DNA from: Ascoidea rubescens DSM 1968
Lineage: Eukaryota; Ascomycota; Saccharomycetes; Ascoideales; Ascoideaceae
Length of the DNA stretch: 64,000 nucleotides
Assembly (NCBI RefSeq): GCF_001661345.1
Contig: NW_017962933.1
Span: forward strand, 186,001 to 250,000
Direction of reading: 5' to 3'
The notes under the pieces are model-generated. The model worked only from the letters and a program-made list of their open reading frames with translations, was not told where the DNA came from and did no database searches. The first letter of the stretch is position 1; every line of letters starts with the position of its first letter. The translations under genes were made by a program, and so were the position numbers. Below, piece after piece: positions 41,229-52,300 of this stretch.

Positions 41229-43905
41229 TTATAAAAAATTCCTAGCTTTGGCTTTTTCAACAACAGTTTTGCTTAAGTATTTGTAAAAACTGTCAAAGCT
41301 AACATCTTCAGTTAACAATAAAACTGGAGTTTCAGTGTTGTTACCAAAACCATAACCATAACCAAATTTAAAAAAATTAGCTATAGTACTTTCCTCATTT
41401 TGTTTGAAAAAATCATCAGGATCTAATTTGGACATGACAAATCTTGCCTGTGACTTGCCTTCATCTGTCTCTATATATCTTGGTAAAGGAAATCTATCTT
41501 TAATTATTTCAATGGCTTCATTTCTAGAATTTTCAAGAATTGTATAAAAATTGACATATTCTGTTTTATCCAAATCTGAATCTCTCCAACTTGCAGCATA
41601 TTCGCCATAATAAACAACCACGTAGAAAAAGGCATCCATAACAAAGATATTTTCTTTTAATAAAGAGGCAGCTTTCAAGTGAACAGGGACAATTTCATCA
41701 GGTTGTTGAATTGAAAATGATAATAGAGTTGGTTGAATCATCAATAAACAGTCCGAAACATTTGATTTTAGAAAAGTATGATGATAAAAAGCAGTTTCGT
41801 CTGGGGATGAACCAAAAATTCTAAAAATGTTGCTTCTTCTTAAATGATAAACGAATTCAGTAAAGCTATAAAAATTGATGTTATCAAAGCTGAAAGAATT
41901 CAAGTCATTTTTATCATAGTTGCCGAAATTCAAGCCTAATTTAATCAAGTTTTTATCGGTTTCTTGAATGATATCATTATATTTGATATAAGGGTCACTA
42001 AGAATTTTATTGATACCACACTTGGCCAATAAAACTATTGCACATTCGAAATCAAAGGATTGCTTTAAAGGAATGACATTTGTTGTGAATTTTTTGACAG
42101 TTGTCACTCTTAGTCTATAGTGAGTATTTGAGGAATGTTTATAAATAGTTTGGAACTGAATTAATGCATCATTACCCATTTTATTTTTTGATTGAATTGA
42201 ATTACTAAGAGTGTCAGCTTTAAAAAAAATGGAGTAGTTATTTCTTGGAGATAAAGAGAGAATTTTCCATTCATTTGTTAGGCCATTTTTGAAGAATTCA
42301 TCATCCGAGGACATTATTGAATGGTTTTTCAAAGAGGTTGCATTTCCTATTAGACCTCTAATTTTTAGATTATTTGAAACAGATATTTTTAGGAGTGAAT
42401 CTTGATGAGATGATAAATTTTGAGACTGAAATTGAGAGGTGTCTTTATTTATATGAGTTGAGAATTCGGATTGAAATAATTTTAGAAAGGATTGTTTAAA
42501 TAGATTTGTTTTAAAAGAATCAGTTACAATGATTGAGCCACCGGATAAGTTTGTTAGAGGTTGCATTTCATAGATACCCGATTGATCGTAACAACCGACT
42601 AAGATATTAATTTCGATAATTGAGTTATTATTGTAAACTAGGGGGTTTTTATCATTGTTTAAGAGGGACAAAGCCAATTTTTTATAGAACAGAGAAGAAT
42701 TTTGGAAATATTTAGTGTTATTTTTTTGAATATCGTTATGAGTTCTGATGTTTTCTTTTAAATCATTCGAAACGATCAAACCTGGGCCTTGAGTGCAAGG
42801 GCCAGCAGAGAGCAATATTATTTTAGCATTAGAATCAGAAAAGATTGATTTCATTAAATTGATAGAGATGGCGAGAGCTGAGCCTGTTGATCTTAAGAAT
42901 CTCTTTGAGGAGAGATTTGAGTTGTTCAAGTCGTGTAGGTTAATTGATTTGTTGACTGGGTTAAGGCCGTTGATTAATTTAATGAAATAAAACTTGTCAA
43001 ATTGGTTGTCAAGATTTAGGAAAAATCTTTGGTACGGGAAATTTTTGTTGTAGGGATTGAAATTTGATTTTGATTGATAGTCATAATTAGATAAACCAGA
43101 TTCATTGATTGCAAGAATTTTTTGGAATTTTTTTAAGTTTAGTTGGTTTTCATTTTTAATATTAAAAATGTGAATTTTTTTAAAAAAGGATTTTTTTTCA
43201 GTTATATTTTGGTTTTTATTTTTATTTTTATTTTTGTTTTTGTTATCAAGAGAGAATCCTAGTTCATATAAATGAATAATGGAGTCAAAAGTTATTAGGC
43301 CAACCAAGGTATTTTGGGGCAAAGAATTTATTGAAGTGATAATTGATTTTTTCAAGGAGGATAGTTCGTCTTGTTCCAAGCACAAGTCGACTAAGAAAAG
43401 AATGATATTGGGAGAAAATAGAGAAGATTTTTTGTAGTCGTGTAGGATGTATTCACAGGTTGTTGAATTGAGAGAAATTTGAGGCAGTTGAATTGAATCG
43501 GGATTGAAATTTAAAAGAGTGTTTCTTTGATTGCAAATTGGACAGACCCAGTACCTGCTGGTGTTGATGTTGTTTGTGGGATAAAGACTTATTTCTTTGA
43601 CAAAGGGATTCAAGACTGAGGAGCACAGTTTGTTTGAACAGGTTACTGGAGAGGAATCAAGCAAGGGAATAGGATAGTCTTCAGTGTTGTTCAATGGGGT
43701 ATAAACACAGCCCAACAAATTGGATATGCTCACCTCCTCGGATCTGGTGGTGGGAAAGGCATTCCAGTTGAATCGAACACCATCTCTGTCCTCGATGTCG
43801 TATATGGTCTCTGTTGTTTGCTGATAGAGAAGCAGAAGCAGAAAAGGAAGAAGTGTTAGGAGACAGACAGACAAGAACAAAACGCAGCGAAAAACATACC
43901 TCCAT
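41229..43905 (-). CDS. Sec23-family COPII protein, divergent (NEL1-like)
   Basis: Two exons: a two-codon exon 43905-43900 (ATG GAG) and 43820-41229, giving 865 residues. The 79-nt intron has GTATGT, a CCTAAC branch and CAG acceptor. The join produces MEQTTETIYDIEDRDGVRFNWN, matching the Sec23 N-terminus. Zinc-finger cysteines are C63, C68, C95 and C98. Sec23 blocks include RSTGSALAISINLM, SAGPCTQGPGLIV, GCYDQSGIYEMQPLTNLSGG, YHLRRSNIFRIFGSSPDETAFYHHTFL and a C-terminal FPLPRYIETDEGKSQARFVMSKLDPDD, where the GAP Arg (SQARF) is kept. Canonical Sec23 is about 768 residues and highly conserved; this copy is looser, with Lys/Asn insertions near residue 270, more like the Sec23 paralogue Nel1, a Sar1 GAP. 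If no other Sec23 exists in the genome, it must be SEC23 itself. Confidence 0.85.
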
Positions 43906-44350
43906 GGCTCGTGTATGCAGCAACGTAGCAGTGTGCAACAAATACCCGGAAAGTGTGTAGTGATACCCAGCAGTGGAGAAACTGGCGATGCTTTTGGTGA
44001 TTGTGGTGATTGTGGTGATTCTCTCCGATAAGCAGCACCCACGGTCTAGACTCTGCGCACTAGAGCCCTGGTGAGCCCTGGTAGCCCTATCCGTTTTCTT
44101 GATTGTGATCTCAAACACTTCTCACTGCCCTCGATAGAGTTGCACCGTCTAGCCCTGGAACGAGCCCTGGAACGAGCCCTGGAACAGGAGCCCTAGCCAG
44201 CCCTGATCCCTCAGCCTGGGTCCGAGCAATTCAGGTATAAAGGGCCTGTGTTCGTCATCAGTGCTTTCTGCTTCCTTGATCTGTATCTTGTTTCTTTCTC
44301 CGGTTGTTATTCTGCTTTGTATCTTCTTTGCTGCTTGCTTCTCTCACAAA
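43906..44350. promoter_or_regulatory. Divergent promoter Sec23-like / GH76-like, with AGCCCT array and TATA box
   Basis: A 445-bp G+C-rich region. AGCCCT occurs eight times on the plus strand between 44064 and 44204. TATAAA lies at 44236-44241, followed by a C/T-rich stretch and the GH76-like ATG at 44351, a usual yeast promoter layout for rightward transcription. Confidence 0.65.
44064..44204. repeat. Array of eight AGCCCT motifs
   Basis: AGCCCT starts at 44064, 44074, 44083, 44151, 44163, 44175, 44189 and 44199. Three copies form a 12-bp tandem unit AGCCCTGGAACG (from 44151). The first lies in CTAGAGCCCTG, which matches 10 of 11 bases of the reverse complement of the RPS0 promoter motif TAGGGCTCTAG. 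Confidence 0.85.
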
Positions 44351-45583
44351 ATGCAATCAGAAACTGCTCCTGTCACAAATCCCAGTCTTGAGGGCTACAG
44401 AATGCTCGTCAAAATGTGGACCGAGTTCTGGAACCCCACCAAAAAAACATTCACCTCTCGATGGAGCTGCCATGGCGTCTATGGCGACGAAAAGAAGTTC
44501 AATGTCTGGTCTGTGGCCGTCGCCTTGGAGGCAATTACCGATGGTGCAAGACTATATCCAAAGGAAATCACTCCCATGATAGACTTGGTTATCAACGCTT
44601 TGCTAAAATACAAGTCTCCCGAGCACCATGGTTACTGTGCTGTTGAAAACTTCTCTGGAAACAAGGACATATACTATGATGATGATGCTCAGGTGGCAAT
44701 TGGCCTAATAAATGCTTATGAAGTCACTGGCGGGACTAAGAGAAACTATCTTGATCTTGCGAGAGATTTGCTAAGATTCCTCATTGGGGGTTATAATTAT
44801 AACAACAATAAAGCAAAGGGTGGTGTGTATTGGCACGTTTCTCACGACTATGTCAATGCTTGCACAACTGCTGAAGTTGCAATTGCCTGTTTAAAATTTG
44901 CTAAGTTTGTTCCAAATGAAAGGAATTATTACGTTCAATTCGCTGCCCAATGCATAGAATGGCAAATCAACACTCTAATGGACCCTAAAGACTTCTTGAT
45001 CAAAGATGGAAAAAGTGAAAACTCGGATAACATCAATGGTGCCAAATGGTCCTATAATACGGGCACAACTTTATCTGCTGCCTGCTATTTATACCACTAC
45101 ACCAAAAGCCCAAAATGGCTCAAAATTGCAAACAACTTGGTATCTGCTGCCACAAGCCATCATTCAGAGATCTTCGATAGAGACTATCCAATGGAAAAGA
45201 GATACTGGAGAGACATGTCCTATTTCGTCCAACTATTGTTTGAAGGTTTAGCTGACTATATGCTCTTTATTGGTCCAGAGGCCTCGCAAGAGGTTAAGGA
45301 CTCAATAGAATATGAATTTAAAAGACATTTGGCTTATTTTAGAAAATTCAACTATGACAAAAACGACGGCTTCTACTACCAATGCTTTGAATGCCATCAA
45401 ACAAGCGAAGATGCCTATAAGATTTATAAAGCTGAATGGAATGGCCACAAGAATTACAATCAAAACAAAGAAGACCATGCCAAAAATCTCATTGGTGCTG
45501 CTTCTGCTGCTAGAATTTGGTTCCAAGGTGCAAGAGTTGTGCCTGAGTTGGACCCTGAGATTTTCTCCAAGCCCAATTTTTAA
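44351..45583 (+). CDS. GH76-like alpha-1,6-mannanase-family protein without signal peptide
   Basis: A 410-residue protein started at the only suitable ATG (44351). The (alpha/alpha)6 fold signs of glycoside hydrolase family 76 are present: WNVWS-type FNVWSVAVALEAI, the Asp cluster in YYDDDAQVAIGLINAYEVTG (the catalytic Asp pair lies here in the family), GGVYW, NACTTAEVAIACLKFAK, WSYNTGTTLSAACYLY and a final AASAARIWFQ. Yeast relatives Dfg5 and Dcw1 are secreted, GPI-anchored wall proteins; this one has neither a signal peptide after the ATG nor a GPI tail. The frame is open upstream to 44261 and encodes a hydrophobic stretch, but without an ATG and just downstream of a TATA box, so I read it as leader. 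Substrate unknown; a cytosolic or non-classical role is likely. No CTG codon occurs in the frame. Confidence 0.75.
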   Translation: MQSETAPVTNPSLEGYRMLVKMWTEFWNPTKKTFTSRWSCHGVYGDEKKFNVWSVAVALEAITDGARLYPKEITPMIDLVINALLKYKSPEHHGYCAVENFSGNKDIYYDDDAQVAIGLINAYEVTGGTKRNYLDLARDLLRFLIGGYNYNNNKAKGGVYWHVSHDYVNACTTAEVAIACLKFAKFVPNERNYYVQFAAQCIEWQINTLMDPKDFLIKDGKSENSDNINGAKWSYNTGTTLSAACYLYHYTKSPKWLKIANNLVSAATSHHSEIFDRDYPMEKRYWRDMSYFVQLLFEGLADYMLFIGPEASQEVKDSIEYEFKRHLAYFRKFNYDKNDGFYYQCFECHQTSEDAYKIYKAEWNGHKNYNQNKEDHAKNLIGAASAARIWFQGARVVPELDPEIFSKPNF

Positions 45584-45894
45584 TCTTTCTCCATCTCCAT
45601 CTCCATCTTTATCTCTATCTCTATCTCTTTCTCTATCTCTCCTATTCATTTATAGATAACCCATTATTATATAACCAATATAATCAATATAACCCATCTC
45701 AACTTATTATCGCAATCTTAAGCTCTTTCCACAGTAACTTGCTTGATCCGTTCTTTTTTTTTTTCCTCCACTTTTTGATCCCTCCGATCCAAATTTGTTT
45801 GTTTATCTTTTCATGTTTATATCCACAACGCAACCCAATAACTTGATCCAACTTCAAGCTCAATCGCACTCATCCTTCCTCTATCCATTGAAAA
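45584..45894. other. Spacer between GH76-like gene and YCG1
   Basis: 311 bp. A CTCCAT/CTCTAT hexamer tract at about 45586-45642, similar to the one upstream of APL4, then an ordinary AT-rich promoter. Confidence 0.75.
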
Positions 45895-48800
45895 ATGCCT
45901 CCCAAAAACAAAAATAAATTCAACATCGAACTAAATGAGGCCTCTGACGTCCATAGAGAAATTGCAAATGTCTTCCAGGACTGCCAATTAAACCCATCAG
46001 GCTTTAAAAGAAATGCAACTCTCTTGAAATTAATTCAAAAAAAAGCTTTCGAATCAAATCTTGAATCCTCTTTTAACTTATCCTTCACAAAGTTGATCAA
46101 CAAAGTATTACCTGTAAAGAAATCAGAAATCGTTGGCGACAGAATTATCAAATTGACTACAAAATTCATCATGGAAATTAAAAAAGATGAAGAAAAAGAA
46201 AAAGAATTGAAAAGAAAAAGAAAATTAAATGCTAAAAAGAAAAATAATCAAAATAATGATGAAAATAACTCCGAAGAAGATCACGATGACGATGACGATG
46301 AAGAAGAAGAAGAAGAAGACACTCTTTGTCTGAAATTTATCAGCTATTTCCTTAGACACCTACTACGAGGTATTGATTCAAAGGATAAAAACGTTCGTTA
46401 CCGTATAATCCAACTACTTGGCTGTATAGTTACATGTTTAGAAGAAATCGATAATGAGTTATACAATAATATAATTTGGAATGTTCAAAAGAGATTGTGC
46501 GATAAAGAGCCAAACATAAGATTAAAAGCTGTACTATGTATTTCAAGATTTCAAGGTGATGAAGATGATGAAGATGAACATGGTGTCAATAGATCGACCG
46601 CTAAACTATTATCAATCCTACAAAATGATCCAAGTCCTGAAGTCAGAAGAGCAGCTTTACTAAATATAGACAAGTCTCCTTTAACTTTACCTTACTTGGT
46701 TGAAAGAGCAAAAGATTTAAATACTATAACAAGAAAAATGGTATATTCACGTATAATGAAAGAAGTAGGTGATTTTAGAAAATTCGAAAAAACTTTAAGA
46801 GAAAACTTGTTATTATGGGGTTTAAAGGATCGGGAGCAAAGTGTCAGAAATAGCGCTATTAAAATGTTTACAAATCAATGGCTAAGTGATGTTAATAACA
46901 ATTTACTAGAATTAATTGAGAGATTACATATCATTAACAGTGAAGTTGCTCCTTTAGCCATGAAATATTTCTTCCAAAATCGTTCTGATATTGTTTCCAA
47001 CATGAAATTGGATAAAAAATTTTGGGGAAATCTAAACGCTGAAACTGCTTTTTTAGCAAGAACTTTTTTCAACCATTGTCAATCAAATAATTTACAAGAA
47101 TATTTAGAAAAAAGCTTTCCAGAAGCTGCCGAGTTTGCAACTTTGATTTCAAAATACTTTACTGTCAGAAAGAAAATAATGCTAGAATATGAGCAAAATG
47201 ATCCAATTTTTCTTAAAAATATTAATACATCAAACAATAATACATTCCAATCCTATAGCAATATTGAAAACGAATTGGATAGCCAATATGCAAATGATTT
47301 AAAAGAAATTAATTTCATAATGGAACAATTACTTACAATTGCAAAAGATTACGATTTTAGTGATGATTTTGGTAGAAGAGAAATGCTTCAAGTCTTGAGA
47401 TCTTCTTTAACAAATGACAAATTAACTGATGTTTTAATCAAATATACTTTACAAACAATTAGAAAACTTTCCATTAGTGAAAATGATTTTTGTCAAATGA
47501 TGACAGAAATAGTTTCTGATATCAGAGACACAGGCGAAAATGATATAAACGAAAACGATAAAGATCAGGATAAAGAAAAAGATGATGAAGACTTAGATGA
47601 TGAAAATGGTGATAAAAGCCCTTTAAAATCAGGTAGCAGATCACCATCCAAGTCTCAGAAAAAAAATGTGGAAGAAATTGAAAGCCCTGATGTTATGATA
47701 CAATGCTTATACATTGTTAAACACATGTTAGAATTAACTCGTCAACCTCTTGAAAATAATATTCCAGTTTCATCATTACTTGATAGTATAGTTACCACCT
47801 CAATAAGATCTCAAAATAAAATACTAAGAGAAATAGGCATTCATTGCTTAGGTTTAGGTTGTTTATTGGACAAACAACTAACAATTGGCCAATTACGTTT
47901 TTTTGGTCTTTGTTGTGCAAAAGCCCCAGAAAAGCTACAAATAATATGTTTAAAAATTATTTTTGATATTTTGGCTACACATGGAACTTCAGTTCTTGAT
48001 ATTGAAGGGAATATCGACACACTTTCCATGAATAAATTATTTTACAGGACTTTGAAAAGGTTCAATAAACCCAAAGTTCAAGCGTTATCCGCGGAAGGTC
48101 TTTGCAAGTTATATTTAGCAGATATTCTAGTCGATGAAGAATTATTTGAGACTTTAATTTTGGCATACTATAATTATCAAAATTCGAAAAATCAGGATCT
48201 TTTACAAGCTTTGACTTTTTGTTTGCCTGTGTATGCCTTTTCTCACCCCAAGCATCAAAAGATAATGGCAAGTGTTGCTGCAGATGCCTTTTATCGTTTA
48301 TTGGATAATTATGATGAATTTCTAGATAAATTAGAACCTGAAGATATGGATACAATGGTTGAGCCCCAGCAAATTTTGCAAAATCTTATTCATTGGACAA
48401 ATCCTCAAAATATTGTGAATTCTACCGAGGAAGAACAAAACAAGTCTACTAATCATCTCATGATAATTTTAGATTTACTTAATGGAATATTGAGTGGATC
48501 TATTGATAATCCAAAATATAGAAAAATTATAATTATGAATTTATCAAAATTTTATTTAGCCAAAGAAATTAATTTTGAATCTTTAAAAGAGTTGAATAAA
48601 CTCATCAGTGCTTTTTCTGAGAGAGTGATACCTGATTGTGATGGTATTTCGAAAAATTCTTTTAATAAATTTAAAACAAAATTTGCAAAATTATTTGAAG
48701 AAGCAGAAGAATTGAATAATGACAAAGAAACTGAAAAAGAAACTGATGCTTCTCAAGATTCCCAAGACCAAGAATACGTTTCTGCTTTTATAAAAGAAAG

Positions 48801-49065
48801 TGAGGTTGAATCACCGAGTAAGGAAAACGAAATTGATAATCACAATGAGAATTCTGTAGAGGGTGGTTTGAAAAAAGATGTTTTGGAAAATGAAAATGAT
48901 AAAAATGATAAAAATAATGAAAATGATGGAAATGATGAAAAAGATGAAATGAATGTAAAAGTCAAACGAGAAAATGACAGTTTTGTACATATAGATAATC
49001 TTTCAGAAAACAATCAGAGCGAAATAATAGAAATTGATTCTGATGGTGATATTTCTATGGAGTAA
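45895..49065 (+). CDS. YCG1: YCG1, condensin HEAT subunit (CAP-G)
   Basis: A 1056-residue protein (S. cerevisiae Ycg1 is 1035). It opens with DVHREIANVFQDCQLNPSGFKRN and continues as HEAT repeats: FISYFLRHLLRGIDSKDKNVRYRIIQLLGCI, LCDKEPNIRLKAVLCISRFQ, LQNDPSPEVRRAALLNI, LNTITRKMVYSRIMKEV and DREQSVRNSAIKMFTNQWL. A second HEAT half spans about residues 590-800. An acidic/Lys-rich loop at about 100-145 and an acidic tail at about 940-1056 are low complexity. In condensin it binds the kleisin Brn1 and forms the DNA-holding safety belt needed for mitotic chromosome compaction. A nearby HEAT protein, gamma-adaptin, is unrelated. Start: ATG 45895 after a CTATCCATTG leader. Confidence 0.93.
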   Translation: MPPKNKNKFNIELNEASDVHREIANVFQDCQLNPSGFKRNATLLKLIQKKAFESNLESSFNLSFTKLINKVLPVKKSEIVGDRIIKLTTKFIMEIKKDEEKEKELKRKRKLNAKKKNNQNNDENNSEEDHDDDDDEEEEEEDTLCLKFISYFLRHLLRGIDSKDKNVRYRIIQLLGCIVTCLEEIDNELYNNIIWNVQKRLCDKEPNIRLKAVLCISRFQGDEDDEDEHGVNRSTAKLLSILQNDPSPEVRRAALLNIDKSPLTLPYLVERAKDLNTITRKMVYSRIMKEVGDFRKFEKTLRENLLLWGLKDREQSVRNSAIKMFTNQWLSDVNNNLLELIERLHIINSEVAPLAMKYFFQNRSDIVSNMKLDKKFWGNLNAETAFLARTFFNHCQSNNLQEYLEKSFPEAAEFATLISKYFTVRKKIMLEYEQNDPIFLKNINTSNNNTFQSYSNIENELDSQYANDLKEINFIMEQLLTIAKDYDFSDDFGRREMLQVLRSSLTNDKLTDVLIKYTLQTIRKLSISENDFCQMMTEIVSDIRDTGENDINENDKDQDKEKDDEDLDDENGDKSPLKSGSRSPSKSQKKNVEEIESPDVMIQCLYIVKHMLELTRQPLENNIPVSSLLDSIVTTSIRSQNKILREIGIHCLGLGCLLDKQLTIGQLRFFGLCCAKAPEKLQIICLKIIFDILATHGTSVLDIEGNIDTLSMNKLFYRTLKRFNKPKVQALSAEGLCKLYLADILVDEELFETLILAYYNYQNSKNQDLLQALTFCLPVYAFSHPKHQKIMASVAADAFYRLLDNYDEFLDKLEPEDMDTMVEPQQILQNLIHWTNPQNIVNSTEEEQNKSTNHLMIILDLLNGILSGSIDNPKYRKIIIMNLSKFYLAKEINFESLKELNKLISAFSERVIPDCDGISKNSFNKFKTKFAKLFEEAEELNNDKETEKETDASQDSQDQEYVSAFIKESEVESPSKENEIDNHNENSVEGGLKKDVLENENDKNDKNNENDGNDEKDEMNVKVKRENDSFVHIDNLSENNQSEIIEIDSDGDISME

Positions 49066-49388
49066 TTTTCAATTTTATTGATTTTTCTACAAATTATTTT
49101 GGTGGAGCTCATTTTAGCAAGTAAACAAAATAGTGTTGGATTGACGAAATAAAAAAGTTTAACGGTGAAATACATATAGAATACTAAAAATACAAAAGGG
49201 AATGTCGAAGCTTAAACCAAAATCTAATCCAGCTTAAAATAAGATTGGAACAAAAAAAAAAAAAAGCATACTAGTGAAAATTGAAAACAAAAAAACAAAC
49301 TAGAGCATAAGTAGTGAAATAATTAGAATATAAGTGATCTATCGTTACCAATAAATAAACCATGTACTTTTAATAAAAAAGCTTATAT
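49066..49388. other. Convergent spacer YCG1 / TBC protein
   Basis: 323 bp, AT-rich; A-tract at about 49250-49265. No gene seen. Confidence 0.7.
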
Positions 49389-52300
49389 CTAAAATTTTTT
49401 GTAATAATGAGCAAATTTTTCCAAAAAGTCATTATCATTAGGAATATTTACTTGTTTATCTTCATTCTTAATCAAATCACTGATATCAAGAAAACCAAAA
49501 TGATAAAATTTTATTACAACCAAGAACATGCAATAGAATACTTTATAATTATTATTCAATATTAAATGATCTAATATTTGTATCATCAATTGATTGTTAA
49601 TTTTAAGAAGCATTTTAAATAAGACCCTAGTATTAAGATTTGAAAGCTCATCATCAAAAAACTTGGACAAATATTTTTTTAATGCAGGATTTGTTTTAAT
49701 GTTTTTATCGAATTTTTCAACAAAAACATCGTTTAGAACATTTTTATCAAGCAAATTGATCAAAGTAAAGGTTTCTTGTTTTGTGAAATTTAACAATAGT
49801 ATAGCGCTAAGAATTTCATCACCAAAATTTAAACCATTTCTCGAAATTGATTTACATAATAGTAGATTTTTTATTGAATCATAAAGCGGGCAACCTTTTT
49901 GGAACTTATCTAAATGAGGATATAATTTTTCGATAATCAAATCAATCTCAATTTCCTTATAAGATATATCGATTGTTTTTAGCTTATTGCTAAGCAAAGT
50001 CAATGACTCAATTTCTTCAGATAAGCCATTTTTTTTATTATAATAGGTAAGAATATCGAACCAGATTTTAAATCTAAGTTTTTGAGGAATATTTGTTTTC
50101 CAGCACAATTTAGACATTTCATAGATGGAATTTTTGTGAACTTCTTTAACTTTGACACTCAATTCAAACCATTTTTGAGCATTTTTTTGATCTAATTCGA
50201 TTTTTTTCTGCTGCAAACTATTTCTTTTGAGTTCCTTTTTCTGTAGAGAAAAAATTAGATTTTGAAGTTCTTCATCATGTTTCTGTTTCTCTTGCTGAAG
50301 TTTAGGTGGTAACCACATTGGTCTTGTTTGAGATAAGACTTCAGTTTTTTCTGCGGAGATTAATTTTAAGTCTTCCAAGTGTATTTTCTCTGTTGAGGTT
50401 AAGCTTGAATTTGAAGAGGAAGAAAATATTGACAATTTAGAATCTCTGGAAGTTTTGGAGCTCATAGAGGAGCAAGATGATAAACTTTCAACTTCAGCTT
50501 GATTTAATATAAAGGAAGGTAATCTTAAAGAGTTTTCTTCTCTTTTTTTCATTTCTTTTTTAATATAATTATCAGAGCAAGATTTGTAGTATGCTGATAA
50601 GGCATTAGCAAATTGAAGATCAGGGGAGTTTAAAGTGGGCTCAACTAAGGGAGATGGAGGTAAAGCTGATGGAGAATCATTTAAGACATGCTTCATAAAT
50701 TTTTCAGATTTTCCATTTTGTTTTGTGAATAAAGTTGCAGCGGAACCAGAAGCAAAGGGTATATTGTATAATAAAGGGTCATCATCGGATAGTAACTCAT
50801 CATTTGTGTTAATGATAACATCATTTTGGTGGTTATTTGATTTGAGTAGTTTTGATTGAGACATTTGTCTTTTTAGCTGGTATTTTTGGCCTGGAGTTAG
50901 ATTTGAATCAGGAGGGTAAGGAACTAAATTCTGGGATGGGTTGAAAGAGCTTGTTGGTAATTCATTTCTATATTTTGATTGGCTTAGTTTACGGGATAAA
51001 TCCAGGCCAATTGATTGAGCAAAAGCGTTTGAATTTTTATAAACATTTAAAATGTTGTGAGAATCCTGAGAGTCGAAAAAGAGAGTATTTTGGTAATAAT
51101 CGTTATGATGAGGGTTAGAAATGTGGGAGTTATTTTGATTATTTTGACTATTAAGGTCAAATTCGGGATTAGAGGGGATAGGATCATTTTTATTTTTTAT
51201 GACATTTTGTAGAGAAGGCATTGATTGGAATCTTTTGAAATTATTTTGATCAGAAGGAGAGAAGTTTGAATTATAGGGAGAATTTGAGTTTTTGATTGGT
51301 ATTAGTTTTGAGTTTATATGAGTATTGATTCTGGTATGTTTTTCTAATTCAGCTTCAGAGAAGTTTGGGTGTTTTAGATTTGATAAGTTTCCCAATTTTA
51401 AAGAGGGTTTAGCTATTCTTTTTAGGGAGTTATTTTCCAATTTAGTTGAATCGAAGTTGTTGGTAGTAGTGGTAGTGGTAGTGGTGGCGGTAGGGATATT
51501 ATTTTGGTTTAATTGAGATAGTGTGTTGTTGCTTGCAATAGTTGTTGTGCTTGTGTTCGTGTTGTTACTGTTAACTCTGACCAAGGTGTTTTCGCTTATA
51601 TTTGATAGTACAGTATTTTCAGTTGCAACTGAATCAGCGCGAACATGAGTGTTGTGAGATGGGTTTGGATTGGGATGGTAGTCAGGAAAGGGGGTATTGC
51701 TGGTGTTGTTTTGGTTGTAGGTGTTGGAGTTGAAGTTGGAGTTGATATTTATATTATCATAATCATCGTAAGGGCTGTCATTATTGTTGCTATTAATATT
51801 TTTTGATATGATGTTGTTTAAATAATTATTAAAATTCGGAATTGGGTTAACATCTTGAGAGATTGATTTTTGGTTATCAAATTGGAAAGGAAGTATGTTT
51901 TGAGAATCAATGCTTGTTAGAGAGGATAGTCTTGAGTTCGAATTTGAAGTTGAGTTTGAGGTTAGTTGTGAATCAAAAATGAAGTTTCCAGATTCCGAGG
52001 AGGTGATTGAATCATTTGATATGGGTCTTGAGTTTAATTTTTTGAGATTAATATTTGTGTCGTTGTTGATGTTAATTGGGGATGGGTTGTGGAGGTCTGT
52101 GGAGGAAGATAGGGAGGAGGATCTTAGGAGAGAGCCGTTGAAGTTGTTTGGGATGAAAGATTTTTTAAAGTGTAGGTTTATGAGGTTATCGCTTGGTCTT
52201 GAGCCCTTTGAGTATTTGTTTAAAGAGGAGGATGAGTTATTATGGTCATTGTTGTTTTTTGTGTTGTTGTTGTTGTTGCTTGATACACTTAGGGTGCTTC

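Noticed and set aside
43906-44042. Alternative hydrophobic N-terminus for the Sec23-family gene
   Set aside because: It is intron and 5' sequence read through; splicing at GTATGT/CAG restores a normal Sec23 start.
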